Source: Nisaea sediminum (GTDB lineage: Bacteria > Pseudomonadota > Alphaproteobacteria > Thalassobaculales > Thalassobaculaceae). From it: 64,000 nt of DNA. Below are positions 25,670 through 34,324 of the stretch, piece by piece. How positions within the stretch are numbered: position 1 is the stretch's first letter; every line of letters begins with the position of its first letter. The stretch lies in NCBI RefSeq assembly GCF_014904705.1, contig NZ_JACZCQ010000003.1:124001-188000 (forward strand), given 5' to 3'. The notes under the pieces were generated by a model that saw only the letters and a list, made by a program, of their open reading frames with translations, ran no database searches and was not told the DNA's origin. A program made the translations under genes and the position numbers.

Positions 25670-26734
25670 TCAGGTTTCCGCGATACGCGCCGCGACCGCC
25701 GCCCCGAAAGCGTCCGTTCCAAGCGTGCCGCCCGTATCCCGGGTCCGGGTCTCCGCTTTGGCGACACAGTGCATGACCGACTTTTCGATAGCGCCCGCAG
25801 CTTGCCTGAGGGCATTGCTGTCGTTTCGCTCCGCCAACCAGTCCAGCAGCATACCCGCCGAAAGCATGACCGAGCTCGGGTTGGCGAGGTTTTTCCCCGC
25901 AATATCGGGGGCCGATCCGTGCGCTGCCTGCGCCACCGCATTGTTCGATCCGGCATTCAGAGAACCGGCAAAGCCCAGTCCGCCGGCAAGTTCCGCCGCT
26001 TCATTGGAAAGGATATCGCCAAACATGTTCGAGGTGACAACCACGTCGAACGCTCCCGGACGGCGGACCAGATGAGAGGCCATGGCATCGACCAGAACCT
26101 CGTCGATCGCGATCTCGGGAAAGGCTGCCGCCCCTTCCTTCACGGCCTCGAGGAACAGGCCGTCGCTCAGCTTCAGCACGTTGGACTTGGTCACGATCGT
26201 GAGCTTCCTGCGCCGGGTCATCGCGAGTTCCGCCGCCGCCCGCCCGATCCGCGTCGCTCCCGCCCGGGTGATCTTGCGGACCGCCATGGCCATGTCCTTG
26301 TCGGGCATGAACTCGCCGCTGCCGGCGAACATCGTGCGGTCGGCGTAGAAGCCCTCGGTATTCTCGCGGACGATCACGAGATCCATGTCCTTCACCAGGG
26401 CCGCTTCGTTGCCGACGGAACGGCTCGGCCGGATGTTGGCAAACAGGTCCATCCGGCGGCGGAATTCGGCGGACGGATTGAGGCCGCCCTGCGCCGCCGG
26501 CGGATAGGTCGCGGTGGAGACAGGTCCGAGAACGACCCCGTCCGCCTCGAGCGCGCGCTGGAACACTTCATCTGGCAAGGTTATCCCGTGCCGCCTGAGC
26601 GCGGCCTCGCCGATCTCGTGCTCCTCGAAATCGAGATCAAGCCCGAACCGCTCCGATGCGGCGCGCAGGACCGTCTTTGTCGCCTCGACGATTTCCGGGC
26701 CGATGCCGTCGCCCGGCAGGATCACGAGCTTCAT
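25670..26734 (-). CDS. Isocitrate/isopropylmalate dehydrogenase family enzyme (LeuB/tartrate-DH-like)
   Basis: A 354-residue beta-decarboxylating dehydrogenase: LVILPGDGIGPEIV at the N-terminus, RENTEGFYADR in the middle, TKSNVLKLSDGLF, and the signature NMFGDILSNEAAELAGGLGFAGSLNAG with the metal-binding Asp. The AHGSAPDIAGKNLANPSSVMLSAGMLLDWL region binds NAD(P). The VRENTEGFYADR loop sits where substrate choice is made and is less like canonical LeuB than that of tartrate or homoisocitrate types. It is not next to leuCD, so a role outside leucine biosynthesis is possible. Confidence 0.85.
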   Translation of the reverse strand: MKLVILPGDGIGPEIVEATKTVLRAASERFGLDLDFEEHEIGEAALRRHGITLPDEVFQRALEADGVVLGPVSTATYPPAAQGGLNPSAEFRRRMDLFANIRPSRSVGNEAALVKDMDLVIVRENTEGFYADRTMFAGSGEFMPDKDMAMAVRKITRAGATRIGRAAAELAMTRRRKLTIVTKSNVLKLSDGLFLEAVKEGAAAFPEIAIDEVLVDAMASHLVRRPGAFDVVVTSNMFGDILSNEAAELAGGLGFAGSLNAGSNNAVAQAAHGSAPDIAGKNLANPSSVMLSAGMLLDWLAERNDSNALRQAAGAIEKSVMHCVAKAETRTRDTGGTLGTDAFGAAVAARIAET

Positions 26735-26791
26735 GAGTTTCCCCTACCTTGTTGATCGCCGTTCACGCGGCTTTTTGAGAGTTCCCGGCCG

Positions 26792-27640
26792 TCAGAGTGA
26801 CCGTCGCAGCATTTCTAGATAGCAAGAGTTGAAGGCTGCCGCGGCCTCGTACTGAACCCAGTGACCGACGCCGTCCAGCACCACGATCTCCGCTTGCGGA
26901 TCCGCGGCGCGAATGTCCGCGTTCCGTCGCTCCAGCATGCCCGCCGCTGTGACATCCTGCGCGCCCCAGATCGCGTTCCGCCGTCCCCGGATGCGCGGCA
27001 ACGAGCGCAGAACCGTGTCGGACAGAGAAAAAGGCCGCGAACGAAAGCGTGCCCTTTCCGTATTCGACAACTGGATATCGATCGCCAATTCATCGACTTT
27101 CGACGGATCGGCGAACATCAACACTTCCAGATTGTTGCGGGCCGCCGCCCGGCGCGCAGGCTGGTCCATATCCGAAGTGATCTTCACCAGACCTTCCGTC
27201 GGACGTTCCCGCGGGCCGAAGCCGGCCGCGCCGACCAGCGTGAAACTGAGCACCCGATCCCCGAATTCGACGGCGACGAGGCTTCCCGGAACGGCGCCGA
27301 ACGAGAAACAGCCGAGTTGAAACGGCTGGTCCGGACCGAGGATTTGCTTCAGTCCACCTCCGAGTATCTCGGCGAGAAGCTCCGCTGTCGCCGGTTCCCC
27401 CGGCCGGTCACTGTCACCAAGCCCCGGCAGATCCGGCGCAATCACGGTAAATTCACGGGAGAGCGTTACGATATTACGACACCAATGATTCCAGGATCCG
27501 AACCCACCGTGCAGCAGAACGACCACAGGCCCGGAACCCCATTGGCGCCAGACCATACGCCCGTCGCCGCAAGGAGTCGTACGCAGCTCCCCTGATTGAA
27601 GTATCGGATCGAGCGCAACTGGGGAAAGAGGCTCTTTCAT
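26792..27640 (-). CDS. Alpha/beta hydrolase
   Basis: I use ATG 27640, which follows GGTGAAGGG; upstream ATG 27670 and TTG 27685 lack a good ribosome site. The 282-residue product has VVVLLHGGFGSWNHW (oxyanion region), APDLPGLGDSDRP, the nucleophile in GCFSFGA (Ser113), and the terminal His in LDGVGHWVQYE. The usual GxSxG is altered: the residue two before the Ser is Cys, with Gly one place earlier. Substrate unknown; it resembles esterase or ring-cleavage-product hydrolases. Confidence 0.8.
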   Translation of the reverse strand: MKEPLSPVALDPILQSGELRTTPCGDGRMVWRQWGSGPVVVLLHGGFGSWNHWCRNIVTLSREFTVIAPDLPGLGDSDRPGEPATAELLAEILGGGLKQILGPDQPFQLGCFSFGAVPGSLVAVEFGDRVLSFTLVGAAGFGPRERPTEGLVKITSDMDQPARRAAARNNLEVLMFADPSKVDELAIDIQLSNTERARFRSRPFSLSDTVLRSLPRIRGRRNAIWGAQDVTAAGMLERRNADIRAADPQAEIVVLDGVGHWVQYEAAAAFNSCYLEMLRRSL

Positions 27641-27868
27641 TCGCCCTTCACCGGAAAAGTCAGATTTCATGACGAGGATTTTCAATCGAAGGATAGATGC
27701 TTAACGAAACTCCGGACAGATCTCAGGCCCCGGTTCCGGCCATTTTACAGGGAGATCCAATCTGTGTCCGGACACCCTGTTTCTCGTTCAAACTCAAAGA
27801 CAAACCGATTGACAACAACCAAAAAGATCGCCGCAATACCGTCGTCACCTTATATGTAAGCGGGCCTT

Positions 27869-28816
27869 ATGCCAGATAGTGTGGACTCAAGAAGAAGCCT
27901 GGTCGCCGACCGGTTGGAAAGGTCGCTTCCAATTCAGATCTGGCACAAAGCTCCGGAAAATGTAAAGGGCTGCATCTGGCTGGTTCTGGCATCCCTGTTC
28001 TTCGCGGTCATGACTGCCGCGATCAAGGATGTCGGCCAGAGGATCCCGGTCTGGGAGATCCTCTTCATCCGCCAGATCTGTGTCATCCTCATCCTCGGAC
28101 CGCAGCTTTTCCGTTCCTTTCCGGCCGGTTTCAAGACCGAACGCCTGCATCTGCATGGCCTGAGGATCGGGTTTTCCCTGCTCGCCATGGCCGCGGGCTT
28201 CACAGCCGTGATCTACATGCCGCTGGCACAAGTCACGGCGATCTCCTTCGCCCGCACCCTGTTCATCACCTTGCTCGCGGTTCTCATCCTGAAGGAAGTG
28301 GTCGACCTCAAACGCTGGGGGGCGACCCTGTTCGGATTTGCCGGGGTGCTGGTCGTCCTGCAGCCGAGCTTCGACGGTATCGATTTCTATGCCGGTCTTG
28401 CGATGGCGTCCGCGGTCTTTGTCGCCGCCGTCATGATCCTGACGCGGATCCTGACGAAAACGGAATCGCCGATGACGATCATGACCTATCAATCCTTCGG
28501 ACTGACGATCGCCTTCGCCATTCCGGCCATTTTGTTCTGGGAAACGCCGACCTACGAGGAAATGGCGATGATGGTGCTGACCGGCGTCCTGATGTCGCTG
28601 GCGCAATATTCCAACATCAAGGCCTACAAGCATGGCGAGGCCTCCGCCGTGCAGCCGATGGAATATACCCGCCTCGTCTTCGCCGGCCTGATCGGTGTGA
28701 TGTTCTTCCAGGAAATGCCCAGTCTCTGGACAATCGTCGGTTCGATCGTGATTTTCGTCGGCGCGATCTATTCGGTCAGGGAAATGCGCCGCAACCGCGC
28801 CGTTCCGGACGAATAA
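27869..28816 (+). CDS. DMT superfamily (EamA) transporter
   Basis: A 315-residue inner membrane protein with ten hydrophobic helices in two EamA repeats: the first begins GCIWLVLASLFFAVMTAAIK, the second around YAGLAMASAVFVAAVMILTR. QPMEYTRLVFAGLIGVMFFQE is the conserved end of the second repeat. A charged N-terminal tail of about 30 residues precedes the first helix. Relatives export or import metabolites; the substrate is unknown. The ribosome site before ATG 27869 is weak. It runs convergent with the hybrid kinase, with only 14 bp between the stops. Confidence 0.85.
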   Translation: MPDSVDSRRSLVADRLERSLPIQIWHKAPENVKGCIWLVLASLFFAVMTAAIKDVGQRIPVWEILFIRQICVILILGPQLFRSFPAGFKTERLHLHGLRIGFSLLAMAAGFTAVIYMPLAQVTAISFARTLFITLLAVLILKEVVDLKRWGATLFGFAGVLVVLQPSFDGIDFYAGLAMASAVFVAAVMILTRILTKTESPMTIMTYQSFGLTIAFAIPAILFWETPTYEEMAMMVLTGVLMSLAQYSNIKAYKHGEASAVQPMEYTRLVFAGLIGVMFFQEMPSLWTIVGSIVIFVGAIYSVREMRRNRAVPDE

Positions 28817-28830
28817 GAGAAATCACCGGC

Positions 28831-31800
28831 TCATTTTCCGCCGGCGTTCGGCATCAGACCGTGTTCGTAAAGGCCGGCAATCAGAAGCCGCAACCGCGGC
28901 CAGTCCACCGGCTTGGTTTCGAACTCCGTCAACCCTGCTTCCATGTATTTCATCCGGTGTTCGGGCATCGCATCGGCGGAAAGTCCAATGATCGCAGCAT
29001 TCCGGTTCGGCCCGGTTCCGGCTCGGATCTCCCGCGTCGCGTCCGGTCCGTCCAGCTCCGGCATCTGCATATCCATCAGGATAAGGTCGAACGGCGTCTC
29101 TTCCGCCTTGCGTACGGCCGCCCGGCCATCGCACGCGATCTCCGTCCTATGTCCCCATTTGCCGAGCATCATCGCAATCAGATCCGCGTTGAGCGAATTG
29201 TCCTCCGCCAGAAGAATATGCATGCTTGGCGTGTTTTTCGGATCGGCCTCCGTTACCGGACTTTCGTCGCGATCGTCCGCCTCGGAATTTGCGGCGGCTT
29301 CCTGGCAGCTTCCGGCCGGTTCGAACTTCAACTCGAAACTGAACCTGCTGCCCTTCCCCACCTCTGAGTCGACGCTGATGCTGCCGTCCATGGCATCGGC
29401 GAGCCTGCGGCAGATTGCCAACCCAAGTCCCGAGCCTCCGAACTTGCGGGTTGTCGAAGTATCGACCTGGTCAAACTGATTGAACAGCCGCGACATGGCC
29501 TCTTCCGGGATTCCCATCCCGGTATCCGAGACGCTCCCCCGCACGATCAGAGCACCGTCCTCGAGGGATGAGCCGAGACGCAGTTCTATCTTGCCTTCCG
29601 CCGTGAACTTGACCGCGTTGCTGATAAGGTTGGCCAGTATCTGCTTGAAGCGCAAAGGATCGCCGCGCAATTCTCCGACGGTATGCGGTTCGACCGACAA
29701 GAGAAGCTCGAGGCCTTTATCGGCCGCTGCGATTTGAAAAAGATCGACTGTTTCGCGCGCCGTCTTCGCGAGGTCGAACTCAATCGACTCGAGCTTGAGC
29801 TGACCGGCTTCGATTTTCGACAGATCCAGAATGTCGTTCAGCAAATTCTGCAGCGTTTTGGCACACTGCCCGAGGACGTCGAGATATCCTCGCTGAGATT
29901 CATTTAGCTTTTCCGCCCGCAGCATCTCGACCATGCCGAGGAGTCCGGTCATCGGCGTGCGGATCTCATGGCTCATCATCGCCAGGAACTGGGACTTGGC
30001 CTCGTTGGCGGCTTCCGCCGCGACACGGGCGGCATCGAGGTCGGCCGCCAGCTTCTCGAGAGCGTCATGCTGCTCGGATAGCTGCGCGTGCGCGATCTCG
30101 AGCGCTGTCTCCCGGCGCTTCAGATCGGTCACATCGGTTACCGTCGAAACCGTTCCACCGTCTTTGGACGTGCGTTCGGCAATCAGGAAGACACGGCCGT
30201 CGGGAACGCCGACGAGGATCGGGTCTTCTTCGGGATGGCGATGCCATTCCATCCGTCTCCTGATCCAGCTCTCCGGATCGTCGACATCATTCGGCAGAAG
30301 ACCGTGCTCCTGCAGGAGACGCAGATAGTCCTCGAACAACAGTCCAGGCATCACGTGCTCGGCAATTTCCGGGCGCAGGTTGCGATAGGTGTCGTTGAAG
30401 ATCACGAGCCTGTCGGCCGCGTCGTAATATGCAAAAGCCTCGTCGATCGCTTCGATGGCATCATTGAGCCGCCGCTCGCTCTGCTGGATGCGCTCCTGCG
30501 CTTCCTTGATCTCGGTAACATCGACCAGCACACCCGTCAGATCGGTCCTGTCCTCGGAAACCGAAACGACTTGCGACATGCTGCGTATCCATCGAATCCC
30601 TCTGAGCGGCAGTTCGTAGCGCGCTTCGAAGCGAACCTGGTCACCGGTCCGCAGGTCCCGCTCCAGCACTTCTCTGACGGTCGCCAGATCTTCCTCGACC
30701 GGCACCAGACCGGCGGTCACACCCATGGGGCTCGAATCCTCGAAACCGAAGATTTCCTCGGCCTTCGGACTGACATATGTGAAGAATGGCTGCCTGTCCT
30801 TGCCAAGCGACCACTGGCAGAGCACGCCCGGGACAGTGCGAGCGATGTCGCGCAAGCGGGCTTCGCTCCGCGCAACCCGCTCCTGGTCGATCTTGCGCCG
30901 CGTCGTATCGACAATGGAGCCGACGATCCGCTCCACGGATCCACTCGGTCCCCTGATCGCCCGGGCGCGCCAATGAACCCAGTTCACGCGGCCGTCCCTC
31001 GAGCAGACGCGCACCTCGATGTCCATCATCGCACGATGCCCGATGCAGGCCCGGAACTGCCCTTTGAAATGGGCAAGATCCTCGGCCTGCACGATCCCGT
31101 TCAGGCCATCCAGCGCACTCGGCGGCTCGTCCAGCCCTCCGGTCAGAATGTCGGAGGCAAAGTCCGACCAGAAAAAGCCGTCTCCGGCGAGGTCATATTC
31201 CCAAACGCCGATTCCGCCGGCAAAAACCGCCAGTTCATAGCGTTCCTTGACCTTTTCCAGCTCCTCGCTGGCGGCACGGGCCTCGGTGACGTCCCGCCGC
31301 ATGGTGATCAGAGCGCCCGTTTCGGTGCGGAATTCGTGCGCGGAATACCAGCGCCCACTCTTGTGCCGGCGCTCGCCCAGATCCGAAACGCCGGCCCGTC
31401 TGGCCGCGATGCGTTGAGCCACGTAGGCCTCCGGATCGTTCAACGCCAGCGGGCTGTCGATGACCCGGTTCTTGAGGCTGATGCGGAGCACCTCTTCGAA
31501 GGTCATGCCCTCAAGGTTATCGATATCTTTCAGGTAGGGAAAAAGTTCGAAATATTTCGGGTTTGCATACACATACCTGTCATCCGGGTCATAGATGCTG
31601 ACCGCTTCGTCAAGCACGTCGATGGTCTGACGCAACAGCTCGTTGACACGCCCTGCCCGCTCGACGTCGCGGCGCTGGGAAATATCCAGGAAAACCCCGA
31701 TGACCGCGACGACCTTTCCGTCCGGGCCCAACTCGGGTGTCCCGCGCGAGACGACGTTGCGGACCTTGCCGTCGGGACGGCGAATTCGCAAAGAGAACTC

Positions 31801-32094
31801 GAACGGCTGCGCGTTTTCGATACAGCGGCGGACCTCGCTCTCGACCTTCGGGCGATCCTCGGGAACATAGGCATTTAATGCCGTCTCGAGACTAGGCGGG
31901 CCTGCTGACGGGTCGAGCCCGTGGATACGGAAAGCCTCATCCGACCAGAAGATCGAGCCGGAAACGAGATCCAGGCGCCAGCAACCGAACCGGGCAAGCC
32001 TTTCGGCCATCTGCAACAAGTCAGCCTGCGATTCAGAGCTCAGTTCGGTCATGTCGCGGGCAGCTTTTTGCTGAGCGGCCTTTGATGAGCACAT
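28831..32094 (-). CDS. Multi-PAS hybrid sensor histidine kinase with receiver domain
   Basis: ATG 32094 behind GAGGAG gives 1087 residues; ATG 32052 is an alternative. Five PAS-like modules occupy about residues 25-650; the second and fifth are the PAS_7-like form (DEAVSIYDPDDRYVYAN; DEAFAYYDAADRLVIFN). A coiled linker leads to the HisKA box SHEIRTPM with His709, then N-box NAVKF, G-boxes DTGMGIPEE and GGSGLGLAICRRLADAMDG. A C-terminal receiver has LAEDN, Asp1008 in LMDMQMPELDG and the Lys in FETKPVDWP. No membrane segment is seen, so it is a cytosolic sensor. No response regulator gene is adjacent; the phosphate target lies elsewhere or the built-in receiver passes it on. Confidence 0.92.
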   Translation of the reverse strand: MCSSKAAQQKAARDMTELSSESQADLLQMAERLARFGCWRLDLVSGSIFWSDEAFRIHGLDPSAGPPSLETALNAYVPEDRPKVESEVRRCIENAQPFEFSLRIRRPDGKVRNVVSRGTPELGPDGKVVAVIGVFLDISQRRDVERAGRVNELLRQTIDVLDEAVSIYDPDDRYVYANPKYFELFPYLKDIDNLEGMTFEEVLRISLKNRVIDSPLALNDPEAYVAQRIAARRAGVSDLGERRHKSGRWYSAHEFRTETGALITMRRDVTEARAASEELEKVKERYELAVFAGGIGVWEYDLAGDGFFWSDFASDILTGGLDEPPSALDGLNGIVQAEDLAHFKGQFRACIGHRAMMDIEVRVCSRDGRVNWVHWRARAIRGPSGSVERIVGSIVDTTRRKIDQERVARSEARLRDIARTVPGVLCQWSLGKDRQPFFTYVSPKAEEIFGFEDSSPMGVTAGLVPVEEDLATVREVLERDLRTGDQVRFEARYELPLRGIRWIRSMSQVVSVSEDRTDLTGVLVDVTEIKEAQERIQQSERRLNDAIEAIDEAFAYYDAADRLVIFNDTYRNLRPEIAEHVMPGLLFEDYLRLLQEHGLLPNDVDDPESWIRRRMEWHRHPEEDPILVGVPDGRVFLIAERTSKDGGTVSTVTDVTDLKRRETALEIAHAQLSEQHDALEKLAADLDAARVAAEAANEAKSQFLAMMSHEIRTPMTGLLGMVEMLRAEKLNESQRGYLDVLGQCAKTLQNLLNDILDLSKIEAGQLKLESIEFDLAKTARETVDLFQIAAADKGLELLLSVEPHTVGELRGDPLRFKQILANLISNAVKFTAEGKIELRLGSSLEDGALIVRGSVSDTGMGIPEEAMSRLFNQFDQVDTSTTRKFGGSGLGLAICRRLADAMDGSISVDSEVGKGSRFSFELKFEPAGSCQEAAANSEADDRDESPVTEADPKNTPSMHILLAEDNSLNADLIAMMLGKWGHRTEIACDGRAAVRKAEETPFDLILMDMQMPELDGPDATREIRAGTGPNRNAAIIGLSADAMPEHRMKYMEAGLTEFETKPVDWPRLRLLIAGLYEHGLMPNAGGK

Positions 32095-32194
32095 AACGTC
32101 GGACGCTCCTCGGCGCGAAGCATTTTGCCGAGCGAAAGGCACGTAACCAGGAAATCAGATGCGCTCCGGCGGCCTCGGCAGCTCCGGAACGATA

Positions 32195-33247
32195 CTAGCT
32201 TACCGCACCGACCTTCTGCTCGATATCCTTGATCCGCTTGAGGCCGGGCTTGATCTCGGAATTGATGAATTCCAGACGCTTCACCGGTCCACCGCCATGG
32301 TTCGGAAAACGTGCCTCGTACAGATTCAGCTTCACCGCCAGACCGCAAAGAACAGCACCGATGCTCACATGGTGCGCGGTAACCAGCTCCTGGAAGGATT
32401 GGAACGAATCGGCGCTGATATTTTCCCAAAATGCATGCGAGCGGTGATTGAAATATTCAAACCGGCCGACGAGAGACGTCGAAATCTCGTTGAGATCCGA
32501 CTCGATATCCATCAACACCTTCAACTGCGCTCGGTCGTTCTGGATCTGATAGTTGCTGTGCAGCTCTTCCATCCAGCTGATGAAAGACGGAAGCTGCGAC
32601 ATGATCTTGTCGAGGCAGCTGCGGAAATAAGACAGCGACAGGAAGATGTCGCCATAGCGCTCAAGGAACTTCGGGACCTCGGTCAGCTCGGTGTTGAGCT
32701 CTTCGGCAAGCCGCTTCAGCTGCGCCACCGCTTCGTTCCGGTTCGGCGATGCGACCATCTTGATGATCTGCCCGACATCGCTGATCTCTTCCGACTTGTC
32801 GCCGCCATAGACACGCTGGATGAGAGGCCGCGTGAAGGCGCGCATATATTCTGTAAGTTCCGCACGCTTGGCGTCGGAAAGCTGCAATGCCGAATAATCC
32901 TCGAAACCGATCTCCAGGTTTCTGAGCTCAAGGCGCAGGGAGTAGACGTCGAAAGATTCGAGGGTCGAAAGTTTTTCAAGAATGATCAGATCGTGCGAGA
33001 GCGCGCCGCCGACATCCTGAAAATAGCCATGCAGTTCCTTCGCCTCGACCTGACCGCTGCCAGACGTACCGTCACGAAACAGTTCGATTGCGCTTTCCAG
33101 GCGCGCATTCTTGATCATGAACGCTTTCTTGAGCCCTGGAGTCTGCAAAGGAATGATCGACAGAGGCATGGTGTGAAGCGAATCAAGCGCTTCTTCGTCC
33201 ACCTTGCCTTTGGCGGATGACTTCTTTTCCTGCAATTCGACGCTCAT
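32195..33247 (-). CDS. Uncharacterised helical protein upstream of hybrid kinase
   Basis: From ATG 33247 (MSVELQEKKSS) the product is 350 residues; the open frame extends upstream but without a better start. It is soluble, charged and almost entirely helical, with heptad-like segments (VAQLKRLAEELNTELTEVPKFLERYG; LEFINSEIKPGLKRIKDIEQKV). I recognise no domain. It is 100 bp upstream of the hybrid kinase on the same strand, so it may be co-expressed and act as a partner or input protein. Codon use is like its neighbours, so it is a real gene. What it does cannot be told from the sequence. Confidence 0.7.
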   Translation of the reverse strand: MSVELQEKKSSAKGKVDEEALDSLHTMPLSIIPLQTPGLKKAFMIKNARLESAIELFRDGTSGSGQVEAKELHGYFQDVGGALSHDLIILEKLSTLESFDVYSLRLELRNLEIGFEDYSALQLSDAKRAELTEYMRAFTRPLIQRVYGGDKSEEISDVGQIIKMVASPNRNEAVAQLKRLAEELNTELTEVPKFLERYGDIFLSLSYFRSCLDKIMSQLPSFISWMEELHSNYQIQNDRAQLKVLMDIESDLNEISTSLVGRFEYFNHRSHAFWENISADSFQSFQELVTAHHVSIGAVLCGLAVKLNLYEARFPNHGGGPVKRLEFINSEIKPGLKRIKDIEQKVGAVS

Positions 33248-33726
33248 ACGAACCAGCTCGTTCAGATTTCGTCTCGGAGTCCATAATCCCTCATTGTGCT
33301 TAAGAATTAATAAACATAAATCGGAGCGGAGTAAAAAACGGCGGGATCTCCACGACGACACACAGGCAAATCCGTTGTCGCTCCGCGAGCTTTCAGGCGC
33401 TTTCCGAACTGAAAGCAGAATCCGGAAGCACGTTCGATCAGCCGCTTCGCATTTCCCCGAAAGTTGCACCGTCCGATCAAACTCCTTTCAGAGTTTACGC
33501 TCTTTTCGGCACAAAAAAGTATGCATTACGGAAACAAAAGCAGAACATATCGGAAACGCGCCTCAATCTGATAAAAAAAATATGCTAAATAGGGGAAATT
33601 TATCTCAATTCGATTCACGAGCGATTCACGATTTCCCCCTTAAAATTCAATCGGCGGCCTCATCCGGGTAGGGAGAGGCTCCGTTTTGGATAGGACATGC
33701 AGTCGTAAATCGGCTCGGAGTGATCG
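33248..33726. other. 479-bp intergenic region between two divergent genes of unknown function
   Basis: It is clearly lower in GC than the coding sequence around it, with runs such as TTAAGAATTAATAAACATAAAT near 33300 and a poly-A run near 33574. It should hold the promoters of the leftward helical gene and the rightward small gene. I see a 10-base direct repeat (listed separately) but no convincing gene, RNA or riboswitch structure. A frame of 155 codons exists across it but has no support. Confidence 0.6.
33611..33631 (+). repeat. Tandem direct repeat CGATTCACGA, 11-bp period
   Basis: CGATTCACGA occurs at 33611-33620 and again at 33622-33631. The 11-base period is close to one helical turn, which would put both copies on one face of the DNA. 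It lies 96 bp before the start of the gene at 33727 and may be a regulator site; there is no other evidence. Confidence 0.4.
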
Positions 33727-34125
33727 ATGCTCGAAAGTTTAGAATTGAACAATCGGGACCCGCGAGGCCGCGAGCTTTACGTTCGCCACCAGCAAGTATA
33801 CTCACTACTCGAACTCAACGTGCGCTTGGTACAGCTTCGCAAGATTGGAACCGATGCTGTGGAAATCGACCGGGCGGCGGAAGATCTTTCGGCTCTGATA
33901 TCGGATATCGTAACCCGTTACGAGGAAGCCGCAGCGCCACGCCGCGAAGCTCCGGTCTATACGGACAGTCAGATCTCGAAACTGGAAAAAGCCCTGACGG
34001 CGCTGAAGCTGCTATGCGAAGATCATGCGCCGATATCGCACCTCATGCGGGCTGCGAGAAATGTCGTGACGGCAGGCTCCTTACCGCGCTTCGATCCGCC
34101 GAAATTGATTGTTTCGAACATGTGA
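33727..34125 (+). CDS. Uncharacterised small soluble protein
   Basis: A 132-residue protein from ATG 33727, preceded by CGGAGTG. The first 90 residues are helical with a Leu-rich core (VYSLLELNVRLVQLRKIG; DLSALISDIVTRYEE). A second helical stretch follows (QISKLEKALTALKLLCEDHAP). No signal, membrane segment or known domain is visible. It is divergent from the helical protein upstream of the hybrid kinase and lies before tRNA-Thr. Whether it belongs with the signalling genes around it is unknown. Confidence 0.65.
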   Translation: MLESLELNNRDPRGRELYVRHQQVYSLLELNVRLVQLRKIGTDAVEIDRAAEDLSALISDIVTRYEEAAAPRREAPVYTDSQISKLEKALTALKLLCEDHAPISHLMRAARNVVTAGSLPRFDPPKLIVSNM

Positions 34126-34193
34126 AGCAGGCCGGTGAAAGACATGCGGTGGCCAGCTTGCGCCGCTTGCAGGCGTTCTGCCAACCGTCTCTG

Positions 34194-34222
34194 TTGACTG
34201 CCGGCGCCGCAGGCTGTATCCC
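34194..34222 (+). promoter_or_regulatory. Predicted promoter of tRNA-Thr
   Basis: A TTGACT box at 34194-34199 and a TATCCC box at 34217-34222 are 17 bases apart, and the -10 ends 16 bases before the first base of the mature tRNA. This is a good fit to a housekeeping sigma promoter giving a short 5' leader. Confidence 0.55.
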
Positions 34223-34238
34223 GCAGAAATCTGAGGAT

Positions 34239-34314
34239 GCCGGTTTAGCTCAGTTGGTAGAGCATCTGATTTGTAATCAGAGGGTCGGGGGTTCAAGTCC
34301 CTCAACCGGCACCA
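34239..34314 (+). tRNA. tRNA-Thr (anticodon TGT)
   Basis: The 76 bases fold as a standard cloverleaf. The acceptor stem is GCCGGTT paired with AACCGGC, with discriminator A and an encoded CCA. The D-arm contains AGCTCAGTTGGTAGAGC, the anticodon stem is CTGAT/ATCAG around TTTGTAA (anticodon TGT), and the T-arm is GGGGGTTCAAGTCCCTC. It decodes ACA and, with modification, other Thr codons. It stands alone, 10 bp from the convergent CHASE kinase stop; there is no integrase or duplicated 3' end to suggest an attachment site. Confidence 0.97.
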
Positions 34315-34324
34315 TTTCCCCGTC

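Noticed and set aside
27641-27868. Riboswitch or full promoter before the DMT transporter
   Set aside because: A TTGACA occurs at 27809, but no -10 box at proper spacing follows it and no conserved RNA structure was recognisable.
33204-33671. 155-codon open frame in the long intergenic region
   Set aside because: It overlaps the start of the helical protein gene on the other strand, has no ribosome site or domain, and the region is AT-rich like a control region.
34239-34314. tRNA-Thr as an integration site
   Set aside because: No integrase, no direct repeat of the tRNA 3' end and no change in gene type or composition was found on either side.
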